A stretch of 64,000 nt of DNA from Galerina marginata. Lineage: Eukaryota > Basidiomycota > Agaricomycetes > Agaricales > Galerinaceae. The translations under genes were made by a program, and so were the position numbers. Location: assembly GCA_023014335.1 (NCBI GenBank), contig JAECYW010000016.1, positions 124,001 through 188,000 on the forward strand. Direction: 5' to 3'. Every line of letters begins with the position of its first letter. The first letter of the stretch is position 1. Positions 34,000 through 46,300 of the stretch are shown in pieces. The notes under the pieces are model-generated. The model worked only from the letters and a program-made list of their open reading frames with translations. It was not told where the DNA came from and did not search any database.

Positions 34000-36830
34000 T
34001 CCGTCCATGCTCGACAGCGAATGCTCCAGCTCACGGCCACTATAAGCCCACAGGTCTATCACCAATCCAGCCTCCCACCATTGACCCCTCCAACGACCCT
34101 TTCATTTTGACCACTCCTCCCAAAGTATGGCAACCGGCGACGGAGGAGGCGTATCACCGCTACCCGGGGATGCCCCAAACCGACAGCGAAATGGATGAGA
34201 CGACGTTGAGGTAGGTGGGCTCACGAGACGCGCGGGCGGCGGGGGGGAGAATGACGAAGAGCTCGTCGTCGTGAAGCAGCGTGAAGAGTGGAGGTTTTGT
34301 TGGCTGGCAAAGCGAACTTGCATGGAAAGGAAGGAGAGGGATGGAAGGGATGGAAGGCGTCGTCCTACAAGCAAGCTGGGGGCATTGGCGCCCTCCAAAT
34401 GGCCAACGATCGTAGTCAAGGCGTTGTCAAGCCGCACCGGGAACCACAGAGGAGGGGTTCTTGTGTTGAGGAATGGAAAGGAGGTTGATGGAGGGAACTT
34501 TGAGGCGCATACAGTCGTCCTATCTTGGTCGACATCGACTCGAACGCGGGCCTGGGGGACTTCGATCAGGAGATAGAAAAAGCAGATATACTTAATCATG
34601 CTTACAGTGATAATTTCGAGTGCCTGTACTGATGGTGACGCGAAGTCAGTGTTCCTTGAAGACCTTCTGCTCGACTGTGAGGAATCGTGCTTGAACAGCA
34701 CCGGCGACTCCTCCATCCTCAGCCTGACATGTCGCCCGACCTCCTCTCTTCCTTAATCGATCCCTCGTTGGGCTTCCTGGCGCTATCCATTACCCTCGCC
34801 GACATCCTTCACCCTTCTTGGAGGCAACGATAGCAGAAGTCACGGACCACCCTCAGCGACGACGAGGCCCAACTCATCCACTCCATCGGATCCCAGAACT
34901 TCTCCTCCTATGCAGTCTTCGTCTCCGCTGGCGTGGGGGTTTTATCTGGTGTAGACGATCGCATGGATGCGCTGCGGATGAGGGGGACATGGATGACATG
35001 TCAACGTGGCCAGGTCTGAAGATTGACGAGGATGAGGTAGGAAGGGTCGAAGAAAACCATGTCGAGTGGGAGGGATTGTCGGAAGAACCAGAGATACAGC
35101 GTCGAGGGTATGAACGCCGTAGAATTTGGGACCGTTCGGTAGCTATTGTTCCTAAACGTCGGATGATCGTCCTAACTCAGAGCAAATATCGGCTCAGAAT
35201 GTGAGGAAGGTCGAGGACGTGGGGTAAGACGTGCTGAACCAAATGCAGCGTAATCTTCAACCATGTGTTCGTTGGACAGACAGTTCTAGGTTGAAACAAA
35301 GAACTTCCGACGGGATAGGGCAGCTTTCCGGGCGACTGTGGAAAGGGTAGATTGGGTCTGAGGAATCAGATTCGGTGCCTCGTCGAGTTCGCCGAGGAGA
35401 AGATTAGAGGCGTAGCCTGGGCGGCGGGCCTAAAACCCCGGAATTTCTTGTCAAGAACTGCGCAAGAAAGATTCAGTACCTCAAATTCCTTCACACCCTC
35501 CAAGCGAAACACTTACTGTATACCCAGAATTGGCTTTTTTATCGTCACGAAGCAGAAATACCGAAAAAGACGTGCTTGAGGGCCAAAATCGGGTTGTGGA
35601 GGCTGCGAGGGAAAGTCCAGGGTAAGTAAGGCTAGAGGATCAGACAAACATAGGAGCTGACAATTTTCATCTGGCTACCGTTTAGAAACGAAGAAGAAGA
35701 AGAGAAATCGTGAGCTGGTATGATAAGATGCAGCGAGTTGGCGGTCAGCGGAAGACTGAAGTGGAAATGAATCAATTGTTGCTATTTGGTTTGAAAGCCA
35801 AAGCCCATTCGGCGACGCCCCAGGAACGGAGCCGAAGTTCCTCACTTTTCAACTCTGATGATAACGAACACGACGAGCAAACGACGAGCACAACGTCGCG
35901 GACCACTCTAGTTTGGAAAATCTGACTCTCTCGAAAATATACAGAAACACAAGCATTACCTAACTGTCTAACTTCACGCGTACACCTCAAGTCGAAGATT
36001 CGCTTAACCTAAGGATGAGCTCTCTTCAATTTGCGATCGCTACGGTATATAGTAAGTATTACTTGGCTACCCGCCTCGAAGTCCAGAGGTAATCTCGAAC
36101 ATCCTCGCTGGTCTTCCACGGACTACAGTAAGCCTCGCTGTGCGCTTCATATCCAGATCTGCATACAACCTTGGGCTTCAGACTCATCCTCCACGAGCCT
36201 GATCTCTCTGTCTGAATTGGCACACTGGATGCCGGAACGCAGCCGCCTCGTTGTGCTCGTGGCTCAAATGACTCTTCCCATTCGTACTATCATGCTCGCT
36301 TCTCGACGACAACGACACCGGTGCGTTGACCTTGACATGCGCCGGGATCGTGAGGTGGTGAACGTGTGTTTATCCGCCTACATCGATATCGATATTTAAT
36401 TCGTCGTCTTCTGGCTTCATTTCAAGTTCACACTTCAGGATTTGAGTCCGTCTCCAGTGTCGTTGAAGGTGAGTATTTTGAGCTTACCTATTATGAATGC
36501 TAACTTATCTCCTCACTTTACAGGTAACGATTCGAACGAACAAATGAACTCTCTAAACCAGCTGACAGAATTTAACCCGATAAACTTTTATTTTCCTCTG
36601 TCCCTCCTAAAGTCTGTTCTCGACATTTCAAGGAGAAGTGATAGACGCGCAATCAAATTTTGTTGCCTGGCCATAAGCAGCCCGTTTTATGCGATAAATC
36701 ACACCGACGTCTATCTCATTCATACATTGCGACTTCTGTAAGCCAAGTCAGATATCCCTTAAATACCGTGATGTCCACAGTTCCAATTCCCCAGCCCCAC
36801 ACCGGTGGACGGCGTTCTTTAAGGCCCGGT
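34000..36830. other. Decayed or repetitive DNA with scattered coding-like segments
   Basis: No gene model holds together here. Coding-like plus-strand segments occur at about 34,733-34,835 (starting MSPDLLSSLIDPSLGFLALS), 34,838-35,010 and 35,000-35,205 (containing WEGLSEEPEIQRRGYE), but stops separate them. About 33,840-34,720 also resembles 32,260-32,930 on the same strand, so this may be a fading tandem extension of the duplicated block. Confidence 0.4.
35870..36745. repeat. Diverged direct repeat, left copy
   Basis: This interval matches 41,330-42,195 in order and orientation at an offset of about 5.45 kb. Landmarks include CGAAAATATAC, CTTGGCTACCC, CCGGAACGCA, CTATCATGCTCGCT, ATCGATATCG and GACATTTCA...CAAGGAGAA. 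Many indels separate the copies. I see no conserved reading frame. Confidence 0.65.
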
Positions 36831-36849
36831 GCCTTTAGAATCCCGACGT

Positions 36850-37810
36850 CGACAACCGTGTCTGGCGGTTGACGCTTCCTATCCTTTCCTGCGACCTCTT
36901 GATCGTGGACTCACCGTAGCGTCCACAAAACTGACCACCGCACAAGCACAAGTAGTAGATGAGAACCTGTACGGCACCTATTTTTTCTTCCATGTCGTAA
37001 GTACTAAGAACATAATTCGAGATACTGACTTGAGGCGAAGAATATATCTTTATAAAACATAAGGGGACACGGGTACAGTGGTGTAGGACATGTCTGTTAT
37101 ATAATTTGTCAGTCACGTCACTTAAAAGGGGGAGAAGAAAATACGTACCTATTGCTTCGGACCCACGTAGTTTCATCATCCAGTCGACTTTTCTATGGCC
37201 TGTAGAATTTTCTACAGCTATACGTTACACCGCCCAGTCGACGCAAAAGACAATAATGCCGAATAGCTACAGGGATGTCAATTATTTGAAAAGGAGAAGA
37301 CACGTTGACTGGCCATACGCTTTGCGTAAGTTGAGACTGTCCTGTATATCGAACAGTAATACTATAACTTTAAGATGGAGACAATCTCAGATTCAGATAA
37401 CGAAGAGACGGATAAAAAAGATAGAGGACTTACATACATCGATCTTCACATTCGGATTAGATGAATGAACCTGACGCAAAATAGCCACTTAAGTTCGGGC
37501 ATACAGTTAACAAAAAAGCAAAATTGAAATTACCTCAGCCCATTATTATGAATATACTCGGTCGTGGGCTGTCGTGAGATTGATAAATGCTCTTCCTGGG
37601 TGAAGAGTCAAGATGCGGCAGGATTTGGTGCGTATATGCACATGGAACATGCTTAAAACATGCTCGTCCTGCGCTGAACCTGATACGACGTAGGCGGTAG
37701 GTGAATGGTCCAACCGATTATCAGCCCCCGCTGCGTATCCAAAAAGCAAAAAGAGAAGAAAAAATACATATCGCCGTCGAGCCGTGTAACTCTCTCGCGT
37801 TTCGTCTTAG
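36850..37810 (-). other. Coding-like segment on the minus strand, gene model unresolved
   Basis: Several short minus-strand stretches bounded by plausible splice sites read like protein: GLIIGWTIHLPPTSYQ (about 37,730-37,680), EEHLSISRQPTTEYIHNNG (about 37,598-37,540), VHSSNPNVKID (about 37,470-37,435) followed by LLFDIQDSLNLRKAYG, then RKVDWMMKLRGSEA ending near 37,155. One junction (about 37,540 to 37,470) does not fit in phase, so this may be a decayed gene. No domain recognised. Confidence 0.28.
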
Positions 37811-38124
37811 CAGATCGAATTCTCGCACGAATTAACGGCAATTTACTGCTCCTGTTTCCTGTGACCCTGCGACGCCTGAGTAGAAAGTAGTGGTGGGCCA
37901 ATAGAGCAGTGTAATGCTGTTGAAATTTTAGCTAGACAGCCCGGTGGTCCTGGGTCTGCCGATCCGCAGCGTGGGTTGGAAAGGCGAGCACGATCTGAGT
38001 TCCTGTAGAGTATAATGTTTTAGGCAGCAGGAGAGGGGGAAAGGAGAGAAAACATACGTTAAAGCCGCTTCATTGAATATTGGAAGGCCGAGCTTTGTAA
38101 AGCTTGCGGGGGAGCCTTTCTCCG

Positions 38125-39010
38125 TCAACGAATGATCCAATGTCGCGCGAGTACTTCATGCGCTGCTGAGTAGGCGGCGCCGCTGATCGCAGGAAGTCGC
38201 TCATCCTTCATAGCCGGTATAACTGTTTGAAGAAGGAGATAAAGACGTTACTGAGAGGTATCGGGATCGACAGCTAAATCGTATTGAGTTAATTGAAGTG
38301 GACGGTTCTCAAGTATCAATCTCACCCAGAGAAACTTGTCCGATTTCAATTGAAAGGATGACCCAAGGGATCTGTATTTGTCAAGATATGAAAGGCGTCT
38401 CAAAAAGTGAATGATACGAGCGAGTAGGATTTACCACTGGGTATTCTAGCCATCGAGATGCATAGGAAAGTGTTGCAACCAGTCCAAACAGACAAATGAC
38501 GAGAGGGACAAGAATGCTTGTTGAAGTCCAAAGAAACCAGATACTGTCAAAGTTAGCGCCAGCAGTCTATCTTGTAGTGTTGTGATGTCAACAGGGGCAG
38601 AGTTTCGAATTCATTGCGATTCCTAGAGCCCTCCTGCAACCAGCTGACATTTTATTAACGACACTCGAGTATAAAGCAACTACTTATAAATTCACGATTG
38701 AGCCCGATATTGATTATGTGAAAGACCGGAACTACATGCCCTGAGATATACATCTCTATAAGTATCGACAATTACTTGTTTGGACTAGGATATGACCTAT
38801 GAAATCGCAAGTAAGTTAAAATATAACAAGTTAGAAGAGTTGAAAAACGCGAATAAAAAGCACTCACTAACGACCGCTTTCAGCTCAAAGCACCGCGAAG
38901 TCAACGAGAATGACGGCGCCCCAAATACCTCGACCTCCTCTGCCCAGCATCTCGCCAGTTCATAAGCACGCTCGCCCCACCCGACAAGCGGTGGTTATGC
39001 TGCGAGTTCA
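38125..39010 (-). CDS. Probable single-pass membrane protein, 3' part only
   Basis: Minus-strand exons 38784-38696, 38643-38593, 38543-38435, 38371-38326 and 38222-38125 join in consistent phase and end at TGA. The third of these encodes a strong hydrophobic span (WFLWTSTSILVPLVICLFGL), followed by SRWLEYP and a second weaker hydrophobic run (VIPWVILSIEIG). The exons before it read VIVDTYRDVYLRACSSGL and WLQEGSRNRNEF; the tail is AYSAAHEVLARHWIIR. A further upstream exon (to about 39,010, containing GERAYELARCWAEEVEV and ending at 38,876) fits in phase with a GTCGTT donor but is less sure. No start codon was found, so the 5' end is missing or lies beyond the GC-rich segment at 39 kb. No family recognised. 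Confidence 0.42.
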
Positions 39011-42000
39011 AACCCACCAACAACTTCACGACTTCACCGTGTCAGACGAGGTGGTGGCATGAGCGGATCATCGGCCCGGAAGCATACGTCCGCTCCTGAC
39101 GAAGTTAATGATCATGCTCCCCGCACATCGTCCCCCACGACCGGCAGCCGAGGTAAGAAAGATGAAGAGAGTGCTGGGACATCGCCCGCCTGGGTCGAGG
39201 AGGCGGGAAGTGGGGCGGACGATGAGGGAGGACGTGATGTACCTAGGGTGCCGGCCGGCGGGACTCGCGGACCCGGACGGTCGAAAAGTTGGCTTTGGAG
39301 TTGGCGTTGGGAGGTAGAGGGAGTGTTTGAGAGAGCCTGGGGTATGACTGAGGTCAGTAATGCTGCTGAGTTTGACGATAACGCCGCTGCTGGTGATGCT
39401 GAATGAAAAATAAAGACGAAATCAGTCAGCTCAGGATTGGGTGCAAAAAAAACCAACGTACGAAAAATTGGCCCAATCCCATTAGCAGAATGTCGACGTG
39501 GCATCAACATACTTGTTAAACTTCGCAAAGGAAAGTTATTCACAGCAGCAGCAGTGGAGAACGACGGGATCGTAGGTGATTCGGATCGATCCATGCCCGT
39601 CCCTTCTAGGTCCCTATGAAGGTCGAAATCGACATTGAACTGAACCAGGCAGACTGTGCAGAACGGTAAGATGAGCGAGGTTGCTCCTAGTCCTGCTAAC
39701 GGCGAGGGCGATGCAAAAGGAAAAGACGCCGCAGGAGAGGTGTTGTCGTTACTCTATGGTTGGAAGTCAATGGAGGAGCAGTAGCAGTAGCCCTAGCCCC
39801 CCTCGCCGTAACGTCAACGAAGGCAGCACCACCGACGGCAAGCGCACGATCGTCCAATCTTCTTCAGACAGGTCGCGCGGGCTGGGCATTCAAACTGCAT
39901 GCCCGCGGCGGCGGTGGCAGCGGTAGCACCTCCTCTGTCTTCCCAATGAAAGCAGCTATGGCGACCGCGACGACTGCGCATGGGCGAACACCATGGTCGA
40001 AGCTGAGGCAGAAACGGAAGCCACGTCCGGGCATGACACGGGCGAGGACGAGTGGGTCGTCGAGCTCCTCCTCGGGTGGTTGGACGTCGAGTTGAAGTTG
40101 ACGCAAGGTTTGGATTGGGGCCGCAGTTCCTGGAGTGGCAGCAGCTGTCCGCCCTCGCGAAGGAATGGATTGCTGTTCGTCTTCTTCGGATGAAAAAGGG
40201 GGTCGAATTGTCGACGTTGAGGTTCCGACGAGCAGCGGCAGGAGAATTCGACGTCGTCTGAGAGGGCTCGTCCTCATTTAGATGAGGGTACGCGTCGAGA
40301 AACGAGATGGAGGGCGATACTGTGTCTTCTTCCCCTGTTCCGCCCACAACTCGGAAGCTGGCTCCTGCTCTGGGCTTTGTTCTAGCGCCGGGGCCTCCTC
40401 AAAGTTCGCGTCCAAGTCGACGTGGTCGTCCAGCACCTTACCTGTCCGTACTACTACCACCCTCTCGAGCTCCTCCCGCTCGCGCTCTTGCAGCTCGTAA
40501 GCCTCGAAGAATGAGGCAGCGAGGGCTTTTGCTTTCGTTATCGTTATCTCCATCTTCGCTGACCACACTCTCCCTATCTCTATCCCCAGCAGGTGCCACC
40601 ACTCAACATCGTCGACGTCGACTAGCTCGGACGCAGCAGTGCAGGATTCAAGTTCGGGTCGGGGTCGGGGTCGGGGAAACAGTGCGCATAACCGTCCTAG
40701 AACCAGCGATGAACCTAAGTAAGAGGGTGCTTGCAATCGGGCTGCGCGGCGGTGAGCCTGTTCTCAACCGTGAGCGGGAGGACCGGCGAGAGCTGTCAGG
40801 AAGATGTTTGTGCAGACGGAGAGAAGCAGGGGCGATGAACAGATTTGCGTTCTGGTTCCGATTCTCATATTGGATTATAGGAGGCGAGCAACGAGTAGGA
40901 GAGAGACGAAACGAAGAGAAAGAGACGAAAGGAGGGTGATGGATGTGGTGAGTAGCGAGCAAGCTGTCGGCGGTGGTGATGAGCAAGAACGGAAATCACA
41001 TCAAATCACGAAATCGCGATCACGCGAGGCGTGTCATTCATGATGATTTATTGATGCCTGTTCTCTCCTGTTCTTTTGGTCTCTCTTTTCAGAATCTGAA
41101 GCTGAAGCCAGCTTATTCCTGGTGCCCCACCCTCCGAGTGATTCAGAAGAGGTCCCGAAACCACACCTGCACCCAGAAACGTTGCGGTTTGAGGTGGAGA
41201 GACCCAAAGGGCAGCTGCACGGCGCGGCCGGTGATTTTGTATTTCGACAGCGTTCTCCTGGGCCTTGCGTCCCTTGATGAGCGTTCTTTCCTCGCTCTTC
41301 AATGTCTCTGATGACATGTCGATGCCCACAACGAACACGACGTCAACGACAACCCTTGGTCGGAGCCTTGAAGCCTTGAAGCTTATGAAAAGCTTTGTTC
41401 TCCTTCGAAAATATACGAAATTTCCTCAGAATTATGCGGCTTTTTAATTACACGCGAACGCCTCGAGTCGACGATTCGATTAACCTGAGGTAGGGCTCTT
41501 GCTTCCGACGTCTTGCTTGGCTACCCATCTCGAGGTCCGGAAGTAATCACGCATCTTCTCCCCTCTGGCCTTCTTCAGACTCCAGTATGCCTCATTGTAC
41601 GCCCCATTTCCAAGTACACATGACAGAACTCTATGCTCTGTCCCTCCACAAGTTCCTCTGGCGGCGTATCAGACTCCGGAACGCACCTCCCTCGTATTTC
41701 TCAAGTTACCAAGTCTATTAATTCTATCATGCTCGCTGCTTGACGACGACGACACCGTTGCCAGCTGGCGTGGTTGATATTGACGTGTCATGGGTCTTGG
41801 ACCAGGCTTAGCCACCAGCATCCATATCGATATCGTCTTCGCGCGAAGATTATGGGTTCGAACTATTTGAAACTTAGAATGTAGGTTACTCTGTTTTTCT
41901 CTGGCACCGTCGAAAGTAAGTAGACTGAGCCCACTTATCAATACCGTCCCGGATGCAAGCTTATTTCATCATTTCATAGATACATGATTCGTATGAACAA

Positions 42001-43318
42001 ATAAACTCCCCAAACCAGTTTTTCAATGAACGTTTATTGGCGTCTATACCCTTCTAAGGTCCATTCGGGACATTTCATCGTTTCAAGGAGAAAATAATAG
42101 ACGCTGGATAAACTTTCGTTGCCAGGTTCTAGTCTATCTTGCGCGATCAATCGCACGACCGTCTATCTCGTTCACGCAGCGCTGTAAGTAAAGTTAATTA
42201 TTCATTAACCAATGTCATGCTCACAGTTCACAGTGCAGTTCCCCGGCGTTAAACAATTATCTGCATCATTTGAAATCACAGGCTGTTCCACCTATCACGT
42301 AGATGCCCCAACTTCGGCAGACAAAACTTTAAGTATCAGAACTTCCGTTCTTCCAAGTTCCACAATTATGCAAGAATTAATTAAATCTTCCATTCTCGTT
42401 CTCTCCCATGCCTTTCGAGCGAGGAATCAGGTCCGAGTTCGAGTTCGACGCCGCCTGCTCAATGATCTGTATCCAATACTGCCCGTATGACTATCAGGGA
42501 GCATATAATTAAGTGCGAACACAGGGGTTTTCACCTTCTCCACCTTATTGCAATCCAAACTCCAAAGGTTTGGCTCGCGAATCGTAGCCGAAACATTAGG
42601 CGAAGCGCTATCATTCAAGTAGGACGAAAGTTAGACGCGATGTGGCAAATACTGACGACATTACAACGGAGATAAAATATTTGAACGTGGCAAATGAGAG
42701 TGAACAACAAACGGCATACTTTGTGGATCGGGAAAGTGTTTGAGTGGAGGCTCGGGTCAGGCCAGCCAAACTTACTTACCTCAGAGGATTCAGGATATGC
42801 GGAAACTATCCCACTGAACCTGAGAAGGCTGAATGCACGCCCGAGTCGATTATCAGACGGGTGACGGGTTGTAGTTGGCGTAGCGGTCGGAAAATGCGAT
42901 CGCTTCCGGTTGACAATTACAAGCGTGAAGAATCGGCTCGATCAGATGACTTGAACATTCACGACAGACGTAGATGTTGGCCATGGCGCGACCAGTGAGG
43001 AAAGTAAACTGAAATGTTATCCAATGAGTTTTAATGTGGTCCAACGCGAGGGAAGCGTTAACATGAAGATGAAGCGACCAAGATGAGTCTTAGATGTCGG
43101 TGTACCGGAATCAAATAGGAATTCAAACTAAATTGGATTTTATTACGAGCGGCGGGTCGTCAATGGTGCAGACATTGCATTCAATGGTTCCGAACATGAC
43201 AATACAATTTGGATGTAGCGAGCTTTAGACTCTGCAAAGCGGTGTATCAAATACAAAACGGTTAAATTTACAAGAAAATCTGCCAAGATTGAACTCCAGA
43301 GGCTGAGCACTTAAATAA
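39011..43318. other. Gap without a supported gene; GC-rich segment and diverged repeat
   Basis: From 39.05 to 40.9 kb both strands carry long overlapping frames because the DNA is GC-rich and low in stops; none shows splice-consistent extension. One plus-strand piece (about 41,091-41,279, starting ESEAEASLFLVPHPPSDSEE) follows a pyrimidine-rich acceptor and could be a terminal exon. A minus-strand piece near 42,490-42,400 (YGQYWIQIIEQAASNSNSD) also looks protein-like but is isolated. The right copy of the 35.9-36.7 kb repeat occupies 41,330-42,195. Confidence 0.4.
41330..42195. repeat. Diverged direct repeat, right copy
   Basis: Partner of 35,870-36,745; the landmarks are listed there. The two copies bracket the membrane-protein fragment at 38.1-39.0 kb. 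Confidence 0.65.
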
Positions 43319-46300
43319 TCAAATAAGCGCCTGCTTCCTCTTCTCCCTCACCTCGACCTCGACCTCGAGCGCCTCTGCCTCTGTCAAGCGTCCCTGGCTT
43401 CTGTATATGGCCGCGAGATTTTGCATACTTATGAGGGTGTGAGGATGATTATCCCCAAGCACCTGCTTGCTCCTCTCCATCACCACCACCTTGAGCACCT
43501 CTGCCTCTGTCAAGCGCCCCTGCTTCCAGTACGTGGTTGCAAGACTTGCCATGCTTGTGAGGGTGTCAGGATGTTCATCTCCAAGCACCTGCTTCATCTT
43601 CTCCATCACTGCCAGCTCGAGCGCCTCTGCCTCTGTCAAGCGCCCCTGGTTCCTGTATGTGGATGCAAGATTCCCCATGCTTATGAGGGTGTGAGGATGT
43701 TCATCTCCGAGCACCTGCTTCCTTTTCTCCATCACCACCACCTCAAGCGCCTCTGCCTCTGTCCAGCGCCTCTGGTTCTCGTACGTGGCTGCAAGATTCC
43801 CCATGCTCATGAGGGTGTCAGGATGTTCATCTCCAAGCACCTGCTTGCTTTTCTCTATCACTGCCACTTCAAGTGCCTCTGCCTCTGTCAAGTGCCCCTG
43901 GTTCCAGTATGTGGATGCAAGATTTGACATGCTTGCAAGGGTGTGAGGATGTTCATCACCGAGCACCTGCTTCCTTTTCTCCATTACCACCACCTCGAGT
44001 GCCTCTGCCTCTGTCCACCGCCCCTGATTTCTGTATGTGGATGCAAGATTTCCCATGCTTCTAAGGGTGTCAGGGTGTTCATCTCCAAGTACCTGCTTTC
44101 TCTTCTCCATCACCACCACCTCAAGTGCCTCTGCCTCTGTCCAGCGCCCCTGGTTCCAGTATGTGGATGCAAGATTTGACATGCTTGCAAGGGTGTGAGG
44201 ATGTTCATCTCCTAGCACCTGCTTCCTCTTCTCTGTCACCATCACCACAAGCGCCTCCGCCTCTGTCAAGCGCCCCTGCTTCCAGTATATGTTTGCAAGA
44301 TTTAACATGCTGGTGAGGGTGCCAGGATGTTCATCTCCAAGCACCTGCTTCATTTTCTTCATCACTGCCACATTGAGTGCCTCTGCCTCTGTCCAGCGCC
44401 CCAGTTCATTATAGACAAGTCCCATACGAGTCAGTATAAATAGATCAATCTCTTCAAGATCAACTGAGGTTTTAGAGTTGGAGATATGCTGTAGAAGTGT
44501 ACGCTGATATTTGTAGTCCTCATTGGTGTATGTCCAAGAAATTGATAAGCAAATGATACTGAGTACACATTTTTGCATAACCTGTCGGTTTCCTTCTTCT
44601 ATTGTGGTATGACTCCATTGTTGTACCAGTGGATGAATGCTGTAGGTGTGATTTTGATCATCATATTCAATGAGCGAATATGATCCAAGGCGCTTAATGA
44701 CCTGCCTGAAGTCCCAGGACCAATCTGAACCTTGTTTTCCTAGCTGGTTCAACAACTGTGTCACTTTATTCTGTAGATCAGAATCCTCCAGTTGCTCTTG
44801 AGACACCACCGCCTTTTCGAACATCTCCCCCGAAATTCCTTCATGATGTAGGATTGAGAAAATTTGGAGCAAGGATCTTGCTGGTGTGTCCAGTTTGTTG
44901 TAGCTTAGTTTCCATGTTGTATATACTGCGTGTTCATAAGGATCTTGCCCTTGTAGCTCTTTATTCTGTAACAATTTGTCGTGGTGACGGTAATGGAGTT
45001 CTTGATATTGACTTAATGATGAGTGGCAATAAATATAAGCGCCGGCCTGGGAGACGGCCAAGGCAAAGTGATAAAGTTCCTGTGTTGTACATTAGTTTGA
45101 AACCATTCTCTAAAGATGCAAAAATTACCTGTACAATTGCTTCCGCCAGTGCTTTATTTTGGTCGCTTTTTTCTGCCCGAGCCTGATGCAAGAGCAAGTT
45201 TGTTGCATCTTCGTGATCCATCCCCGAAACCTTTTCCTCTGCATCTTTCACAGATAGACTGCGAAGCTCTCGATTGCGTGTTGTAATTAGGATATTTCCA
45301 GACTCAGCCTGCGGAAAGAATCTTTTCAGCTGCAAGTTGACATCATCTGCATTGTCGAACAAAAGCAGCCAGTTTCCGTCGCGCCGGTTTGCGAGCCAAC
45401 AAAGACACGCATCTGCTGATTGCTCAACATTTCTCGGAGCAACAGCCTCAAGATCTGCTCGAAGAGTTTGTTCATTGGTTGCGTCAATGTAGAAGACATC
45501 AGAAAAGCTGAAAATTAAAAATGGAACTGTCATCTCATGAATTGTGAATTCATAGACGGTCAAACCATACCAGGTGGACTCCTTCACAAATTTAAGAGCA
45601 AGTTGTGTCTTTCCGGAACCCCCAAGACCGTGCAAAACAAAGACATGTTGAGAGTTAGAAGCTGACTCAAAATATTGTTGCATCTTAATAAGAATTTCCT
45701 TTCGGCCTATAAATGATGCTACTGGAGGCGGACAAAGTTTGCGTTCGGTGATGCGTTGAACCGATGCAATTGGAGGCCTAGGAGAAACTAGGGTAACAAA
45801 ATTAAATTACAATTCAGATTTACATGAGAGATTCTTCCGTACTGAGTTGCTCAAGTAGAAGTTGCCCTTTCGGGACTCGGATCGCACTAACCAACACGGC
45901 GAGCTTTGGTTCAACCTCTCTGTCCGCCAAATAGTTTGTGGTATGAGCTTCCACGTTGCTGAGTTTTTCCGATTCAGACAGCTTTATGCCCTGCATTCCC
46001 TGCTCAACGTTTAGTCGAAAATAGGTGTTCAGCAAGTTGGCGAAGTGACGCAACATGTCTTGGTGCGTATTTTCACAGTCCGTGGCAATGCTCTTGAGCG
46101 CGTCGATCACATCCGTCGGTATAATTTGCTGAAAAAGCCCAGGTTTCTCGATGGCGGTTACTTCAGCCTTTCCAGTACCGATGCTCAACAAGCACCCGAT
46201 TTGACGACCGCTAAATATATCTCTGGCTTCTTCCAGCACCACCTGACTTGGATTATTCCGGCCTAGTCCCCCATCGATAAAGGGCTGATTCCGCCCAATT

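Noticed and set aside
37700..37860. Plus-strand frame with a Lys-rich start suggesting a small nuclear protein
   Set aside because: Short, no splice extension, and the opposite strand carries better coding-like segments with splice signals.
39050..40990. Long overlapping frames on both strands, some acidic or Pro/Arg-rich
   Set aside because: GC-rich DNA low in stop codons; both strands are equally open and no frame extends through credible splice sites or shows a domain.
43421..44316. Several plus-strand frames with repeated His/Leu/Cys-rich peptides
   Set aside because: They are antisense shadows of the TPR units on the minus strand.
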